64,000 nucleotides of DNA from assembly GCA_944319815.1 (NCBI GenBank), contig CALUEX010000005.1:42504-106503 (forward strand). Direction: 5' to 3'. The position numbers and the translations under genes are program-made. Position 1 is the stretch's first letter, and every line of letters begins with the position of its first letter. Shown here piece after piece: positions 25,649 through 35,884 of the stretch. The stretch is from an uncultured Prevotella sp. Its GTDB lineage: Bacteria > Bacteroidota > Bacteroidia > Bacteroidales > Bacteroidaceae. Under the pieces are notes generated by a model, which saw nothing but the letters and a program-made list of their open reading frames with translations, was not told the origin of the DNA and searched no databases.

Positions 25649-27796
25649 TTATTCCTTGTCAAGAAGGATGTTCATCATCTCGCAGGCAGCCTTGGCAACC
25701 GATGTGCCCGGACCGAAGATTGCGGCTACGCCGGCCTTGTAAAGGAAGTCATAGTCTTGCGCGGGGATTACGCCGCCGGCGATTACCATGATGTCCTCAC
25801 GACCGAGCTTCTTCAATTCCTCGATTAACTGCGGGATGAGCGTCTTGTGGCCGGCGGCCAAAGAGCTTGCACCCACTATGTGCACGTCGTTCTCTACGGC
25901 CTCACGGGCTGCCTCCGCAGGAGTCTGGAACAACGGGCCCATGTCTACGTCGAAACCGCAGTCGGCATAGCCCGTGGCTACGACCTTTGCCCCGCGGTCG
26001 TGGCCGTCCTGCCCCATCTTGGCGATGAAGATACGTGGACGGCGGCCTTCCTTCTTGGCGAACTCCTCTGTCAACTCGCAAGCCTTGGCGAAGTCGGGGT
26101 CGCTCTTGCTTTCTGATGAATACACGCCTGATATAGTTCTAATTACTGCTTTATAACGGCCTACTACCTTTTCGCAGGCATCACTTATTTCGCCGAGAGT
26201 ACAACGCGCCTTGGCGCACTCAACGGCAAGTTCGAGAAGATTACCCTCTCCTGTGCGGACGCATTCGGTCAGGGCGTCGAGAGTCTGCTGCACCTTGGCG
26301 TTGTCGCGCTCGGCACGCAGCTTGGCGAGGCCTTCCTCCTGCTCCTTGCGCACGGCCGAGTTGTCAACCTCAAGGATGTCGATGGGGTCTTCGTGGTCAA
26401 GACGGTACTTGTTTGTACCGACGATTGTCTGCGCTCCGCTGTCGATGCGGGCCTGTGTGCGGGCAGCGGCTTCCTCTATGCGCATCTTGGGCACGCCGGT
26501 CTCTATGGCCTTGGCCATTCCGCCGAGTTTCTCTATTTCCTCGATGTGTTCCCAAGCCTTGTGTGCAAGTTCGTTGGTAAGGCTCTCAACGTAATATGAA
26601 CCGGCCCACGGGTCGATGTGCTTGCATATTTTCGTCTCGTTCTGTATGTATATTTGCGTGTTGCGGGCGATGCGCGCCGAGAAGTCAGTAGGCAGGGCTA
26701 TGGCCTCGTCGAGGGCGTTGGTGTGCAAGCTCTGCGTATGGCCGAGAGCGGCGGTCATGGCCTCGATGCAGGTACGGCCAACGTTGTTGAACGGGTCTTG
26801 CTCGGTGAGCGACCAGCCTGACGTCTGGCAGTGGGTACGCAACATGAGCGACTTGGGGTTCTTCGGATTGAACTGCTGGATAATCTTCGCCCACAGCATA
26901 CGCGCGGCACGCATCTTGGCAACCTCCATAAAGTGGTTCATCGAGATGCCCCAGAAGAACGAGAGGCGCGGCGCGAAGGCGTCTATGTCAAGCCCGGCGT
27001 TCACTCCGGCACGCACATACTCCAAGCCATCGGCCAAGGTATATGCCAACTCTATGTCGGCCGTTGCACCGGCCTCCTGCATATGGTAACCAGAGATTGA
27101 GATAGAGTTGAACTTGGGCATGAACTTCGACGTGTAAGCGAAAATGTCGCTTATTATCCTCATCGAGAATGCGGGCGGATATATATAGGTGTTACGCACC
27201 ATGAACTCCTTGAGAATGTCGTTCTGGATGGTGCCGGCCATTTCCTCAAGTTTCGCGCCCTGCTCAAGCCCTGTCACGATGTAGAACGCCATGATGGGCA
27301 GCACGGCTCCGTTCATGGTCATCGAGACTGACATCTTGTTCAGCGGAATACCGTTGAACAACACCTTCATGTTCTCAACCGAGCATATTGACACGCCGGC
27401 CTTGCCGACGTCACCGATTACGCGCGCATTGTCGGGGTCATAACCACGGTGGGTAGGAAGGTCGAACGCAACCGACAGACCTTTCTGCCCGCTGGCAAGG
27501 TTGCGGCGGTAGAAAGCGTTGCTCTCCTCAGCCGTAGAGAAGCCGGCATACTGGCGGATTGTCCACGGGCGGAACGGATACATCATGCTGTACGGGCCGC
27601 GCAGGAAGGGCGGCAAGCCCGCCGTATAGTCAAGATGCTCCATGCCCTCAAGGTCTTCCTTGGTGTATGCGGGCTTCACCATTATGTGTTCAGGCGTCCT
27701 CCAGTCAGGGTTAATGCCGTTGCTTTTCTGCCAAGCTGCATCGTCAGTGGCCTTTATGCCTGAAAATATGTCGATGTCGTTGAAATTCTTTCTCAT
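25649..27796 (-). CDS. mutB: Methylmalonyl-CoA mutase, large (catalytic) subunit
   Basis: A 715-residue B12 enzyme that interconverts succinyl-CoA and (R)-methylmalonyl-CoA. The N-terminal barrel begins [19 protein letters not shown] and contains the conserved [21 protein letters not shown] and [15 protein letters not shown]. The C-terminal cobalamin-binding domain has the base-off motif [15 protein letters not shown] at ~595, with the His that ligates cobalt. Its start overlaps the mutA stop by 4 bases. With mutA it feeds the propionate branch; the sodium-pump decarboxylase subunits lie 3 kb away. Confidence 0.98.
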   Translation of the reverse strand: MRKNFNDIDIFSGIKATDDAAWQKSNGINPDWRTPEHIMVKPAYTKEDLEGMEHLDYTAGLPPFLRGPYSMMYPFRPWTIRQYAGFSTAEESNAFYRRNLASGQKGLSVAFDLPTHRGYDPDNARVIGDVGKAGVSICSVENMKVLFNGIPLNKMSVSMTMNGAVLPIMAFYIVTGLEQGAKLEEMAGTIQNDILKEFMVRNTYIYPPAFSMRIISDIFAYTSKFMPKFNSISISGYHMQEAGATADIELAYTLADGLEYVRAGVNAGLDIDAFAPRLSFFWGISMNHFMEVAKMRAARMLWAKIIQQFNPKNPKSLMLRTHCQTSGWSLTEQDPFNNVGRTCIEAMTAALGHTQSLHTNALDEAIALPTDFSARIARNTQIYIQNETKICKHIDPWAGSYYVESLTNELAHKAWEHIEEIEKLGGMAKAIETGVPKMRIEEAAARTQARIDSGAQTIVGTNKYRLDHEDPIDILEVDNSAVRKEQEEGLAKLRAERDNAKVQQTLDALTECVRTGEGNLLELAVECAKARCTLGEISDACEKVVGRYKAVIRTISGVYSSESKSDPDFAKACELTEEFAKKEGRRPRIFIAKMGQDGHDRGAKVVATGYADCGFDVDMGPLFQTPAEAAREAVENDVHIVGASSLAAGHKTLIPQLIEELKKLGREDIMVIAGGVIPAQDYDFLYKAGVAAIFGPGTSVAKAACEMMNILLDKE

Positions 27797-29661
27797 TTTA
27801 TTCCCAATTTAGCGTTATACTCTTTCAATGTCTCAAGCACGTTGCAACGCACATGTATGAAGTTCTCTATGCCAGCGGCCTTGAGGTCGTCCATGCAGGC
27901 CGGTGCACCTGCGACAACGAACATGGCCCTTCCGTCAAGATACTTGAATGCGGGAACGGCATATTCGGCATATTCATCATCGCTTGAGCACAGCACAACG
28001 ATGTCGGCCCCGGCCTTCAAGGCGGCGTCAACGCCTTCCTCTACGGTCTTGAAGCCAAGGTTGTCAACCACCTTGTAACCGGCGCAGGCAAGGAAATTGC
28101 AGCTGAACTGGGCGCGTGCCTGGCGCATGGCAAGATTGCCGATGGTCAGCATGAAGGCTACCGGCACCTTGCCGCTTTCCTCCACCTTGAGACGCAAGTC
28201 TTCGTAGTCGGCGGCAAGACGTGTTGTCTCGATAGCCTTGAACGTTGCCTCGTGTGCATGGCCATGGCCCTTGCCGCACGAGCAAGAGCACTGCGACGGG
28301 CGCTTGCCTTCTGACTTTTCAATGAAATTGGGGAATTGGTTAGTACCGAGAATGAACTCCTTGCGCTTGGCGGCAGCATCATGCCGCTTGGCGTTCGTGG
28401 CGTTGATGTCGTCCTGCACAACACCTTTCTTTATAGCCTCGAGGAAGCCACCTTCTTCCTCCACTTTCAAAAAGATTTTCCAACCCTCGTTGGCAAGCGA
28501 AGTGGTAAGTTCCTCAACAAAGTAGCTTCCGGCCGCGGGGTCAACCACCTTGTCGAAGTGGCTCTCCTCCTTGAGCAGCAACTGCTGGTTACGGGCAAGA
28601 CGCTCCGAGAAGTCGTTTGGCGCCTCATAAGCGGCATCGAACGGCGTAACGACTATTGAATGCACTCCGGCAAGGGCCGCGCTCATGGCCTCGGTCTGTG
28701 AGCGGAGCAGGTTAACGTAGCTGTCAAACAATGTCATGTTGTACTTCGACGTCACGGCGTTGACGCACATCATGCACGAGGCGTCGCTCTTCGGCTCGTA
28801 CTTCTTGACGATTTCAGCCCAAAGCAGGCGTGCGGCACGGAACTTGGCAATCTCCATGAAGAAGTTTTCGGAAATGCCGAGGTTGAACGTCAGCTTGCTT
28901 GCGGCAAGGTCAACGTCAACACCAGCCTCTACGAGCTGGTTCAAGTATTCGTTACCCCATGCCAAGGCGTAGCCAAGCTCCTGCACGATATAGGCACCGG
29001 CATTGTTGAGCGACACGGCGTTTACCGACACGCAGCGGAAGCGCGGATAATCCTTCAACGCCTCGACTATGCGCGGGGCAAGGGCAAGGATGTGCGTTGC
29101 GTCATGGCCTTTCATGACGATTTTCTCCATCGGGTCCCAGTCGAGCGAGCCGTTCACCTTCGCCTTGTCGCAGCCCTTGCCGTCGAAATATGCGGCGAGA
29201 ACCTGCGCAAGCTCGAGCGTGTGGCGCTTGCAGGTGTTGAAGTTCAGCTCAACGGCCTCGCAATCGATGCCTTCAAGCAACGTGCCGATAAACTCGGCAC
29301 TCACGCAGTCGCCCGGAATCTTGAAGCCCAAAGAGTCTACACCTCTTTTTAATAGGTCTACAGCCTTGGCGTTTGCAGCCTTGGCGTCGTCGGCCATGAT
29401 GTCCTGGCGCACGTACCAACAGTTGCAGGCCTTCTTGTTGCCGCGCACGTAGGGGAACTCGCCTGGCAGAGCCTCGGGAGTCTTCAGTTTCAGCACATCT
29501 TCCCTGCGGTAGAACGGCGGCACGTCGAAGCCTTCGTTTGTCCTCCATACCAAACGCTTGTTGAAGTCGGCACCCTTCAAGTCGACCTGAATTTTATCAA
29601 GCCACTCTTGCCTCGTAGGCGCCTTAAACTCGCTAAAGAGCTTTTCTTTACAGTTTGACAT
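27793..29661 (-). CDS. mutA: Methylmalonyl-CoA mutase, small subunit
   Basis: A 622-residue partner of MutB that keeps the barrel and a degenerate cobalamin-like domain without the DxHxxG motif. The sequence [26 protein letters not shown] and [23 protein letters not shown] are typical of the family. A short insert at ~450-465 ([15 protein letters not shown]) is unusually rich in Cys and His and lies in the linker before the C-terminal domain; it could bind a metal. No B12 riboswitch fits: the leader from the -7 box at 29735 is only about 60 bases. Confidence 0.96.
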   Translation of the reverse strand: MSNCKEKLFSEFKAPTRQEWLDKIQVDLKGADFNKRLVWRTNEGFDVPPFYRREDVLKLKTPEALPGEFPYVRGNKKACNCWYVRQDIMADDAKAANAKAVDLLKRGVDSLGFKIPGDCVSAEFIGTLLEGIDCEAVELNFNTCKRHTLELAQVLAAYFDGKGCDKAKVNGSLDWDPMEKIVMKGHDATHILALAPRIVEALKDYPRFRCVSVNAVSLNNAGAYIVQELGYALAWGNEYLNQLVEAGVDVDLAASKLTFNLGISENFFMEIAKFRAARLLWAEIVKKYEPKSDASCMMCVNAVTSKYNMTLFDSYVNLLRSQTEAMSAALAGVHSIVVTPFDAAYEAPNDFSERLARNQQLLLKEESHFDKVVDPAAGSYFVEELTTSLANEGWKIFLKVEEEGGFLEAIKKGVVQDDINATNAKRHDAAAKRKEFILGTNQFPNFIEKSEGKRPSQCSCSCGKGHGHAHEATFKAIETTRLAADYEDLRLKVEESGKVPVAFMLTIGNLAMRQARAQFSCNFLACAGYKVVDNLGFKTVEEGVDAALKAGADIVVLCSSDDEYAEYAVPAFKYLDGRAMFVVAGAPACMDDLKAAGIENFIHVRCNVLETLKEYNAKLGIK

Positions 29662-29727
29662 AAACCTTTATTTATATAAATACCTAAAAATCATCGTGGT
29701 AAGCGAACAAGAACGCCTACCTACTTG

Positions 29728-29735
29728 CAAATATA
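29728..29735 (-). promoter_or_regulatory. -7 box for mutA-mutB
   Basis: TATATTTG on the minus strand with TTTG 22 bases upstream, slightly long for the consensus. It gives a leader of about 60 bases to mutA. Confidence 0.6.
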
Positions 29736-30585
29736 AGGCATTTTTCTGACACTTTGACAAAATCGGCTAAAAAATGATATTTAACCATGAAAAATGTCTT
29801 ACAGATTTGCGGACAAGGCCTACGGCGACGTAAAAGCAGCATTAATAACCATGTCAATTCGGTATAAGACGGATGTAGAACGTTCCAAATCCCGTCCCGT
29901 AAATGCCTATATTTTTATCGCAAAGCGGCCTACACCTTACGCCTAACCGACGTTAATAACCACCGCTTACGCCATGGCTCACCGTTGCCGACACTACACT
30001 TCACCCCAAAAAGACTTGGCGGCAGAAAAATGCCGACTAACATGGTGACGGTGTTTAAGGCCATATATATAACAATGTGTCATGAGAAAAATGTCGGCGC
30101 GAAATGCCGAAACAGAATTCGACACGGCCATAAACCGGCCTTCCGCCATGCAAAAGATGCCCTTCGCACACACGCAAGGCATCATTGTAAACTCAATATG
30201 TGGCCTTTTGAGGGTGCAAAAGCCACATATTGAGGGGCAAAAAAAGGCTTTTGAAACCCCAAGAAGGCACAAACCATAGCCCCAAAAGCCATAAAACACG
30301 GGAAGCGAGAACTGCACACTTTGCCCGCAAAGAAAGATAATGCACGTAAAAACAAGACCATACGGTTGCACACGCAAGTTTGGCGTTTTCACGACTAAAA
30401 AGCAAACAACCTGCGCCGAGAGCACTGTCAATGTTAAAGCGCAATGCACAATGAAAGCACGTCACGCCGGAAGCGTTGCATTTTGTCAAACCAAGAACCG
30501 GCACAAGCCGCCAGGCGGGGGCGAACTTTATGAATATTCATGAAAAATAATTGCACAAAAATTATCGAATGAGTAATAAATTAGC
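29736..30585. other. Long non-coding gap
   Basis: Between the divergent mutA and transporter promoters about 850 bases carry no convincing gene: reading frames are short, overlap on both strands and lack family features. I see one REP-like hairpin at 30194-30232 and related units near 30147-30185. No tRNA-like or riboswitch-like fold was recognised. Confidence 0.6.
30194..30232. repeat. REP-like palindrome, copy 3
   Basis: CAATATGTGGCCTTTTG and CAAAAGCCACATATTG form a hairpin with a single bulge and a 6-base loop. The GCAAAAGATGCCCTTCGC unit just upstream belongs to the same family. Confidence 0.8.
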
Positions 30586-30593
30586 TACTTTTG
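30586..30593 (+). promoter_or_regulatory. -7 box for the YidE-type transporter
   Basis: TACTTTTG, about 20 bases before ATG 30614. No clear -33 box was seen. Confidence 0.5.
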
Positions 30594-30613
30594 CAACGTC
30601 ATAAAAACGTGTT

Positions 30614-32302
30614 ATGGATTGGCTTATAAATTTATTCACAACAACTGACTCCGTGGCGCACATCGTTGTGCTGTATGCTATCGTGATAGCCGTAGGAGTC
30701 CTTTTCGGGAAAATAAAAGTCGGAGGCATATCCCTCGGCGTTACCTTCGTGCTGTTTGCCGGCATCGCCGCCGGGCACATAGGCTTCACGGCTTCTCCGA
30801 ACGTATTGTCATTCTTGCAGGAGTTCGGACTAATCCTGTTCGTGTTCATGATTGGCTTGCAGGTCGGGCCCGGCTTCTTCGAGAGCTTCAAGCGTGGCGG
30901 AATTACGCTCAACACCCTGTCAACAACCATCATCCTGCTGAACATCCTCGTGATGTTCGCTTGTTACTACATATTCTTTGATACGTCGAACAACATGAAC
31001 CTGCCCATGATGGTGGGCACGCTGTACGGTGCCGTGACCAACACCCCGGGCCTTGGAGCTGCCAACGAGGCGTTGGCTTCGGTGTTCGGCAACGGTGAAG
31101 TGCCGCAAATCGCCAACGGGTACGCCTGCGCATATCCCCTTGGCGTGCTGGGAATAATCGGTGCGACAATCGCCATCCGATACTTCTGCAAAATCAAACT
31201 TGACAATGAAGAAACTGCGCTCGACGAGGAGGAGAACGAGAACGGTGCGGTAAAGCCCCACTTCCTTAACCTCGAAGTGACAAACTCTTACCTCGAAGGC
31301 AAGACCATACGCCAGGTGCACGAGTTCCTCAACCGCGACTTCGTATGCTCAAGGCTGCTCCACGACGGCCACGTGACCATACCTACAGGCAACACCCTGT
31401 TCCACATAGGCGACCGCCTGTTCATCGTATGCGCCGAGAACGACGCCGAGGCCATCATCGCATTCATCGGCCCGAAGGTGGAGGTAGACTGGAAGAAGCA
31501 GGACGAGCCCATGGTAAGCAAGCGCATCGTCGTCACGCGGCCGTCAATCAACGGCAAGACGCTCGGCCAGATGCACTTCTCGAGCGGCTTCGGCGTGAAC
31601 GTGACGAGAATAACCCGCCACGGCATGGACTTGTTTGCAAGCTCAAACCTGTCACTGCAAGTGGGCGACAGAATAATGGTCGTAGGCCCTGAGGGTGCCG
31701 TCAACCGCGTGGCAAGCGTAATGGGCAACTCTGTAAAGAGGCTCAACGCCCCCAACATCGCGACGATATTTATCGGCATCTTGGTCGGCATAATCTTCGG
31801 CAGCATCCCAATAGCCTGCCCTGGCATACCGGTACCTATTAAATTAGGCTTAGCCGGCGGCCCGCTCATCATCGCAATTCTCATCGGCCGCTTCGGGCAT
31901 AAAGTCCATCTCGTGACATATACCACTACAAGTGCCAACATGATGCTGCGCGAAATCGGCCTGGTGCTTTTCCTCGCCAGCGTCGGGATAAAGGCGGGCG
32001 CAGGCTTCATGGAAACCATCGTGCAAGGCGACGGACTGAAATACGTGTACACAGGTTTCCTGATAACCATAATCCCAATCCTGATTGTAGGCACGATTGC
32101 AAGAATAAAATACAAATTCAACTATTTCACCATCATGGGAATGGTGGCAGGAACTTATACCGACCCGCCGGCATTGGCTTATGCTAACTCCGTATGCACA
32201 AAAGACGCACCGGCCGTAGGTTACTCCACTGTATATCCATTGAGTATGTTCCTCAGGATTTTCACGGCCCAGATAATAGTGCTGTTCTTCTGTGGAGCTT
32301 AA
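30614..32302 (+). CDS. YidE/AspT-family membrane transporter with RCK_C domains
   Basis: A 562-residue inner-membrane protein. Two sets of membrane segments (~10-190 and ~375-560) flank a cytoplasmic centre with two RCK/TrkA-C-like domains ([18 protein letters not shown] ... [19 protein letters not shown] and [18 protein letters not shown] ... [16 protein letters not shown]). Each membrane half has the family repeat with [16 protein letters not shown] or [13 protein letters not shown]. The best-known member is the aspartate:alanine exchanger AspT, so dicarboxylate or amino acid exchange is possible, but the substrate here is unknown. Its nearness to the propionate genes is suggestive only. 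A terminator follows at 32311. Confidence 0.9.
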   Translation: MDWLINLFTTTDSVAHIVVLYAIVIAVGVLFGKIKVGGISLGVTFVLFAGIAAGHIGFTASPNVLSFLQEFGLILFVFMIGLQVGPGFFESFKRGGITLNTLSTTIILLNILVMFACYYIFFDTSNNMNLPMMVGTLYGAVTNTPGLGAANEALASVFGNGEVPQIANGYACAYPLGVLGIIGATIAIRYFCKIKLDNEETALDEEENENGAVKPHFLNLEVTNSYLEGKTIRQVHEFLNRDFVCSRLLHDGHVTIPTGNTLFHIGDRLFIVCAENDAEAIIAFIGPKVEVDWKKQDEPMVSKRIVVTRPSINGKTLGQMHFSSGFGVNVTRITRHGMDLFASSNLSLQVGDRIMVVGPEGAVNRVASVMGNSVKRLNAPNIATIFIGILVGIIFGSIPIACPGIPVPIKLGLAGGPLIIAILIGRFGHKVHLVTYTTTSANMMLREIGLVLFLASVGIKAGAGFMETIVQGDGLKYVYTGFLITIIPILIVGTIARIKYKFNYFTIMGMVAGTYTDPPALAYANSVCTKDAPAVGYSTVYPLSMFLRIFTAQIIVLFFCGA

Positions 32303-32310
32303 AGACATTA

Positions 32311-32353
32311 GGCAGGCAAGCAATCCGGAAACGGTTTGCCTTGCCTGCTTTTT
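32311..32353 (+). terminator. Intrinsic terminator after the transporter
   Basis: GCAGGCAAG (32311-32319) pairs with CTTGCCTGC (32339-32347) and is followed by TTTTTT. Confidence 0.85.
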
Positions 32354-32408
32354 TACGTTAAAACCGGTATTTTAAAATCCAACAACAACTCTTTATCAAC
32401 CAAAATCT

Positions 32409-33374
32409 ATGAAAAGAACCGTTTTTCTGTTTTGCGCCCTGCTTGCCGGAACGGTCTTGACGTTCGGCCAAGGCGCCAGGAACATCAAGATTAACGAGGT
32501 GCTCACCGACAATGAAGGCAGCCTACAAGACGAGTACGGGAAAAGAAACGCATGGATAGAACTTGCCAACACGTCGTTTTCCACTTACGACATACGCGGT
32601 ATGTACATCACGACAGACCGCCGCGTGTTAGACAAGGGACTTACCGTGGCACAGCGTACAGCCCTCATGAGCTGCATCCCGAACGGCGACGGACGCACGG
32701 CAATGTCGGCCCGCGAACACGTAGTATTCTTCCTCAACGGCAACAAAGCCCAAGGGACATTGCACCTACAGGCAAAAGCCGAGAGCGGAAAGCCCGTGTG
32801 GATAGCCCTGTTCGACGGCAACGGAGTAGACCTGATTGACTCAATCTCCGTTCCGGCACTTGCTGCTGACCAGTCATACGCCAGGGTACGCGACGGCGCA
32901 GACCGCTGGGAAGTGAAAAGCCCGGGCAGCGTGACTCCTGGAATAGAAAACTTCGTACAGGCGAACGAGACAAAAATCGCGAAACTTAAACGTGAAGACC
33001 CGCACGGCTTCGGTATCACGGTCTTGTCAATGGGCATCGTATTCTTCTGCCTTGCGTTGCTTTACGCGTTCTTCCGCATACTCGGCATATTCATGGCCCA
33101 CAAGCAAACCATCAAGAAAGCCGGAAAGATACAGCCTATTAAAGCGGCGGTAAAGACGGGAGAAAAGATTGTGGAAACAGGGCACAAGACAAAAGTGATA
33201 CTGAAAGACGGGCTGCAAACAGGCGGCATTGACAAGGAGACATACATCGCCGTAATCGCAATGGCCCTCAAACAGTATGAAGACAACGTGCATGACATTG
33301 AAAGCAACATCATAACAATAAAGCCGCACCACACCAACTGGAACATATATCCAGAAGAAACCATAATCCCCTAA
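32409..33374 (+). CDS. OadG-family sodium pump subunit with lamin-tail domain
   Basis: A 321-residue envelope protein. A signal peptide (ends near FGQG, residue 22) is followed by a lamin-tail-like beta domain (NIKINEVLTDNEGSLQDEYGKRNAWIELAN) to about residue 165. One membrane segment (GFGITVLSMGIVFFCLALLYAF, split here by the 20-residue limit: GFGITVLSMG, IVFFCLALLY) follows at ~197-222, and then a basic cytoplasmic tail. The membrane part with its tail is the OadG/gamma subunit type that anchors the decarboxylase complex. It is first of three genes with the biotin carrier and OadB-like subunit. The lamin-tail fusion is seen in other Bacteroidota OadG proteins. Confidence 0.82.
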   Translation: MKRTVFLFCALLAGTVLTFGQGARNIKINEVLTDNEGSLQDEYGKRNAWIELANTSFSTYDIRGMYITTDRRVLDKGLTVAQRTALMSCIPNGDGRTAMSAREHVVFFLNGNKAQGTLHLQAKAESGKPVWIALFDGNGVDLIDSISVPALAADQSYARVRDGADRWEVKSPGSVTPGIENFVQANETKIAKLKREDPHGFGITVLSMGIVFFCLALLYAFFRILGIFMAHKQTIKKAGKIQPIKAAVKTGEKIVETGHKTKVILKDGLQTGGIDKETYIAVIAMALKQYEDNVHDIESNIITIKPHHTNWNIYPEETIIP

Positions 33375-33452
33375 ACACCAATAACGTAAAAGACGGACTA
33401 AAAACCATGTTCGCCAACAACTGTAAAACACAAAACTTAAAGTCAAATAACG

Positions 33453-33896
33453 ATGAACAAGTATCAATATAAAGTGCAAGGCGTCGATTACGACGTGGAA
33501 ATAGTCAACGTAGAAGGTAACGTTGCCCAGGTCAACGTCAACGGGATACAGTTTGAAGTTGAGCTCAAACAGCCCATCAACCCGGCCAATATGCCGCACA
33601 AACCCGTCGTGGCCGCCCCGAAGCCGCAACAAACAACCGTAACCCCGAAGGTTGAGAGACAGGCAGCAAGTACACCTGCGGGAGGCACAAAGGTTACGGC
33701 TCCACTGCCTGGCACTATCACCGAAGTCAAGGTAAAGGTAGGCGATGCCGTAAAGGACGGCGACACTGTTGTCGTGCTCGAAGCCATGAAGATGCAGAAC
33801 AACATCGAAGCCGAATGCAACGGTACCGTCACAGCCATACTCGTCAACAAGGGCGATACCGTGATGGAAGGCGACGCGCTGATTACAATCGGGTGA
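33453..33896 (+). CDS. Biotin carrier subunit of a sodium-pumping decarboxylase
   Basis: A 147-residue protein with an N-terminal folded segment, a Pro/Ala/Thr/Lys linker at ~45-80, and a C-terminal biotinyl domain. The biotin attachment site is EAMKM with Lys113. It carries CO2 on biotin between the carboxyltransferase and the membrane beta subunit. It lies between the OadG and OadB genes (gaps of 78 and 92 bases). Methylmalonyl-CoA decarboxylase is the likely complex given mutAB nearby, though oxaloacetate decarboxylase subunits look alike. Confidence 0.93.
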   Translation: MNKYQYKVQGVDYDVEIVNVEGNVAQVNVNGIQFEVELKQPINPANMPHKPVVAAPKPQQTTVTPKVERQAASTPAGGTKVTAPLPGTITEVKVKVGDAVKDGDTVVVLEAMKMQNNIEAECNGTVTAILVNKGDTVMEGDALITIG

Positions 33897-33988
33897 AAAC
33901 AGACAGGCAAGGCTGACCGGCACAGCAAGGAAAGACGCACGGTCTGCCGGTGACCGACAAACTTGTAAACCACAAAAGACAACAAATC

Positions 33989-35146
33989 ATGGGATTTACA
34001 GAATTCATTTCAAGCAATTTCAATGAGTTCCTCACCTACACGGGCTTCGCCAACGCCGAGGCGGGGAACATCATCATGATAATCGTCGGCGCGTTCTTCA
34101 TCTGGCTGGCGATAAAAAAAGACTTCGAGCCGCTGCTGCTCGTGCCCATAGGCCTCGGCATCATACTTGGCAACATACCGTTCCGCACAGACGCCGGCCT
34201 TGAAATAGGGCTGTACGAGGACAACTCAGTGCTGAACATATTTTACCAAGGTGTGCGCCAAGGATGGTATCCGCCGCTGGTGTTCCTCGGCATAGGAGCC
34301 ATGACAGACTTCTCGGCGCTAATCAGCAACCCCAAGCTAATCCTCATCGGGGCGGCAGCCCAGTTCGGCATCTTCGGCGCATACATGGTAGCCTTGGCCC
34401 TCGGTTTCGAGCCTAACCAGGCGGCCGGCATAGCCATTATCGGCGGTGCCGACGGCCCTACGGCCATATTCCTGTCGTCGAAGCTAAGCCCCAACCTAAT
34501 GGGAGCTATCGCCGTGTGCGCCTACTCGTACATGGCACTCGTGCCAATCATACAACCGCCGTTGATGCGACTGCTCACGACTAAGAAAGAACGCCTTATC
34601 CGCATGAAGCCGGCGCGCCAAGTCAGCCAGACGGAGCGCATACTTTTCCCCATAATCGGACTGCTGCTGACTACGTTCATCGTGCCGTCGGGCCTGCCTT
34701 TGCTGGGTATGCTGTTCTTCGGAAACCTGCTGAAGGAGTCTGGCAAGACCACGCGACTGGCCAAAACCGCAGGCAGCGCGCTCAACGACATTATCGTCAT
34801 GCTGCTCGGCCTCACCGTAGGATGCTCTACGCAGGCCAGCGAGTTTCTCACGATGAAGACCATCTACATCTTCATCCTCGGTTTCATGGCGTTCGCCATA
34901 GCCACTGCCTCAGGCGTGCTTTTCGTCAAGTTCATGAACCTGTTTTTGCCGAAAGCCAAGAAAATCAACCCGTTAATCGGCAACGCCGGGGTTAGCGCAG
35001 TGCCAATGAGCGCACGCATATCGAACAACATCGGCCTTGAATATGACCGTCACAACTTCTTGCTGATGCACGCCATGGGCCCCAACGTAGCCGGAGTAAT
35101 CGGCTCTGCCGTCGCGGCAGGAGCGTTGTTGGGCTTCCTTTCATAA
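33989..35146 (+). CDS. Sodium-translocating decarboxylase beta subunit
   Basis: A 385-residue inner-membrane protein (OadB/MmdB family) that decarboxylates carboxybiotin and pumps Na+. ATG 33989 (MGFTEFISSNFNEF) is chosen over a GTG at 33950. Family signatures are GIGAMTDFSALISNP, GGADGPTAIFLSSKL with the Na+-binding Asp, and NAGVSAVPMSARI with NFLLMHAMGPNVAGVIGSA. It is the last gene of the three-subunit cluster. The alpha (carboxyltransferase) subunit and the epimerase, usually next door in this phylum, are absent from the window. Confidence 0.95.
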   Translation: MGFTEFISSNFNEFLTYTGFANAEAGNIIMIIVGAFFIWLAIKKDFEPLLLVPIGLGIILGNIPFRTDAGLEIGLYEDNSVLNIFYQGVRQGWYPPLVFLGIGAMTDFSALISNPKLILIGAAAQFGIFGAYMVALALGFEPNQAAGIAIIGGADGPTAIFLSSKLSPNLMGAIAVCAYSYMALVPIIQPPLMRLLTTKKERLIRMKPARQVSQTERILFPIIGLLLTTFIVPSGLPLLGMLFFGNLLKESGKTTRLAKTAGSALNDIIVMLLGLTVGCSTQASEFLTMKTIYIFILGFMAFAIATASGVLFVKFMNLFLPKAKKINPLIGNAGVSAVPMSARISNNIGLEYDRHNFLLMHAMGPNVAGVIGSAVAAGALLGFLS

Positions 35147-35156
35147 GAATTGATTA

Positions 35157-35283
35157 AAAGGAGTTAAGGAGTTAGTGAGTAAAGGAGTCAAGACAATACC
35201 CTTGAAGGGTGTTAACAAACCGTCTACGGACAAAACATTTGTCTTGGCTCCTTTACCACACAGTTCCTTAACTCTTATTTTAA
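35157..35283. repeat. GGAGTTAA composite repeat, copy 2 (inverted pair)
   Basis: GGAGTTAAGGAGTTAG and GGAGTCAAGACAATAC on one side face AACATTTGTCTTGGCTCC and CCTTAACTC on the other, so the pieces form a loose inverted pair. It fills the gap between the decarboxylase gene and the LuxR gene and could act as a transcription stop. Confidence 0.75.
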
Positions 35284-35296
35284 TTCTCCGTCTACA

Positions 35297-35881
35297 TTGA
35301 AAATCGCAATCATACACCCTGACACTTTGGCGGCTATCGGCTTGAAGCAGATGCTGCAAGAGGTTATGCCGATGGTAGCAGTCGATACATTCCGCTCCGT
35401 AGGCGAGCTTATTGACGCCGGTACCGACGGCTACATCCACTTCTTCGCGGCAACGAGCGCGGTGACTGCGGCACTCGCCTTTTTCGTGGAACACCGCCGC
35501 AAGACCATCATCCTGTCAGCCTCAACCGCACAGCAATCGCCTGTTGACGGTTTCCACTGCCTGTGCACGTCAGTGCCCGAGAAGCAACTCGTAAGGTCAT
35601 TGCTCGCCCTTGAGCAAATGGCACACGCCGCGGGGCGCAACCTCCCGGCCGCAGTCACGGGCCAGAACGCTGCGAAACAGCTGTCGGCACGCGAGGCCGA
35701 AGTGATGTGCCTCGTTGTCAAGGGACTTATAAACAAGGAAATAGCCGACAGGCTTAACATCAGTCTTGCCACCGTCGTGACCCATCGCCGCAACATAATG
35801 GAAAAACTTAAACTGAAAAGCGTGTCGGCTCTCACCATATACGCCGTAACGCACGGCTATGTCAACATTAACGAAATATAA
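35297..35881 (+). CDS. LuxR-type response regulator with degenerate receiver
   Basis: A 194-residue DNA-binding protein. The C-terminal LuxR/FixJ helix-turn-helix is clear at ~130-175 (LSAREAEVMCLVVKGL, NKEIADRLNISLATVVTHRR). The N-terminal ~115 residues have the length of a receiver (MKIAIIHPDTLAAIGLKQML) but no aspartate stands at the usual phosphorylation strand; that position reads DGYIHFFAAT. Regulation by phosphorylation is thus unlikely. The start is TTG 35297, directly after a repeat cassette; no better ATG exists for the conserved N-terminus. No sensor kinase is adjacent, so its signal and targets are unknown. Confidence 0.82.
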   Translation: MKIAIIHPDTLAAIGLKQMLQEVMPMVAVDTFRSVGELIDAGTDGYIHFFAATSAVTAALAFFVEHRRKTIILSASTAQQSPVDGFHCLCTSVPEKQLVRSLLALEQMAHAAGRNLPAAVTGQNAAKQLSAREAEVMCLVVKGLINKEIADRLNISLATVVTHRRNIMEKLKLKSVSALTIYAVTHGYVNINEI

Positions 35882-35884
35882 TTT

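Noticed and set aside
29662-29735. B12 riboswitch before mutA
   Set aside because: The leader from the likely promoter is only about 60 bases, too short, and no B12-box-like sequence was seen.
33027-33923. 298-residue minus-strand frame
   Set aside because: It lies opposite the OadG-like and biotin carrier genes, which have clear motifs.
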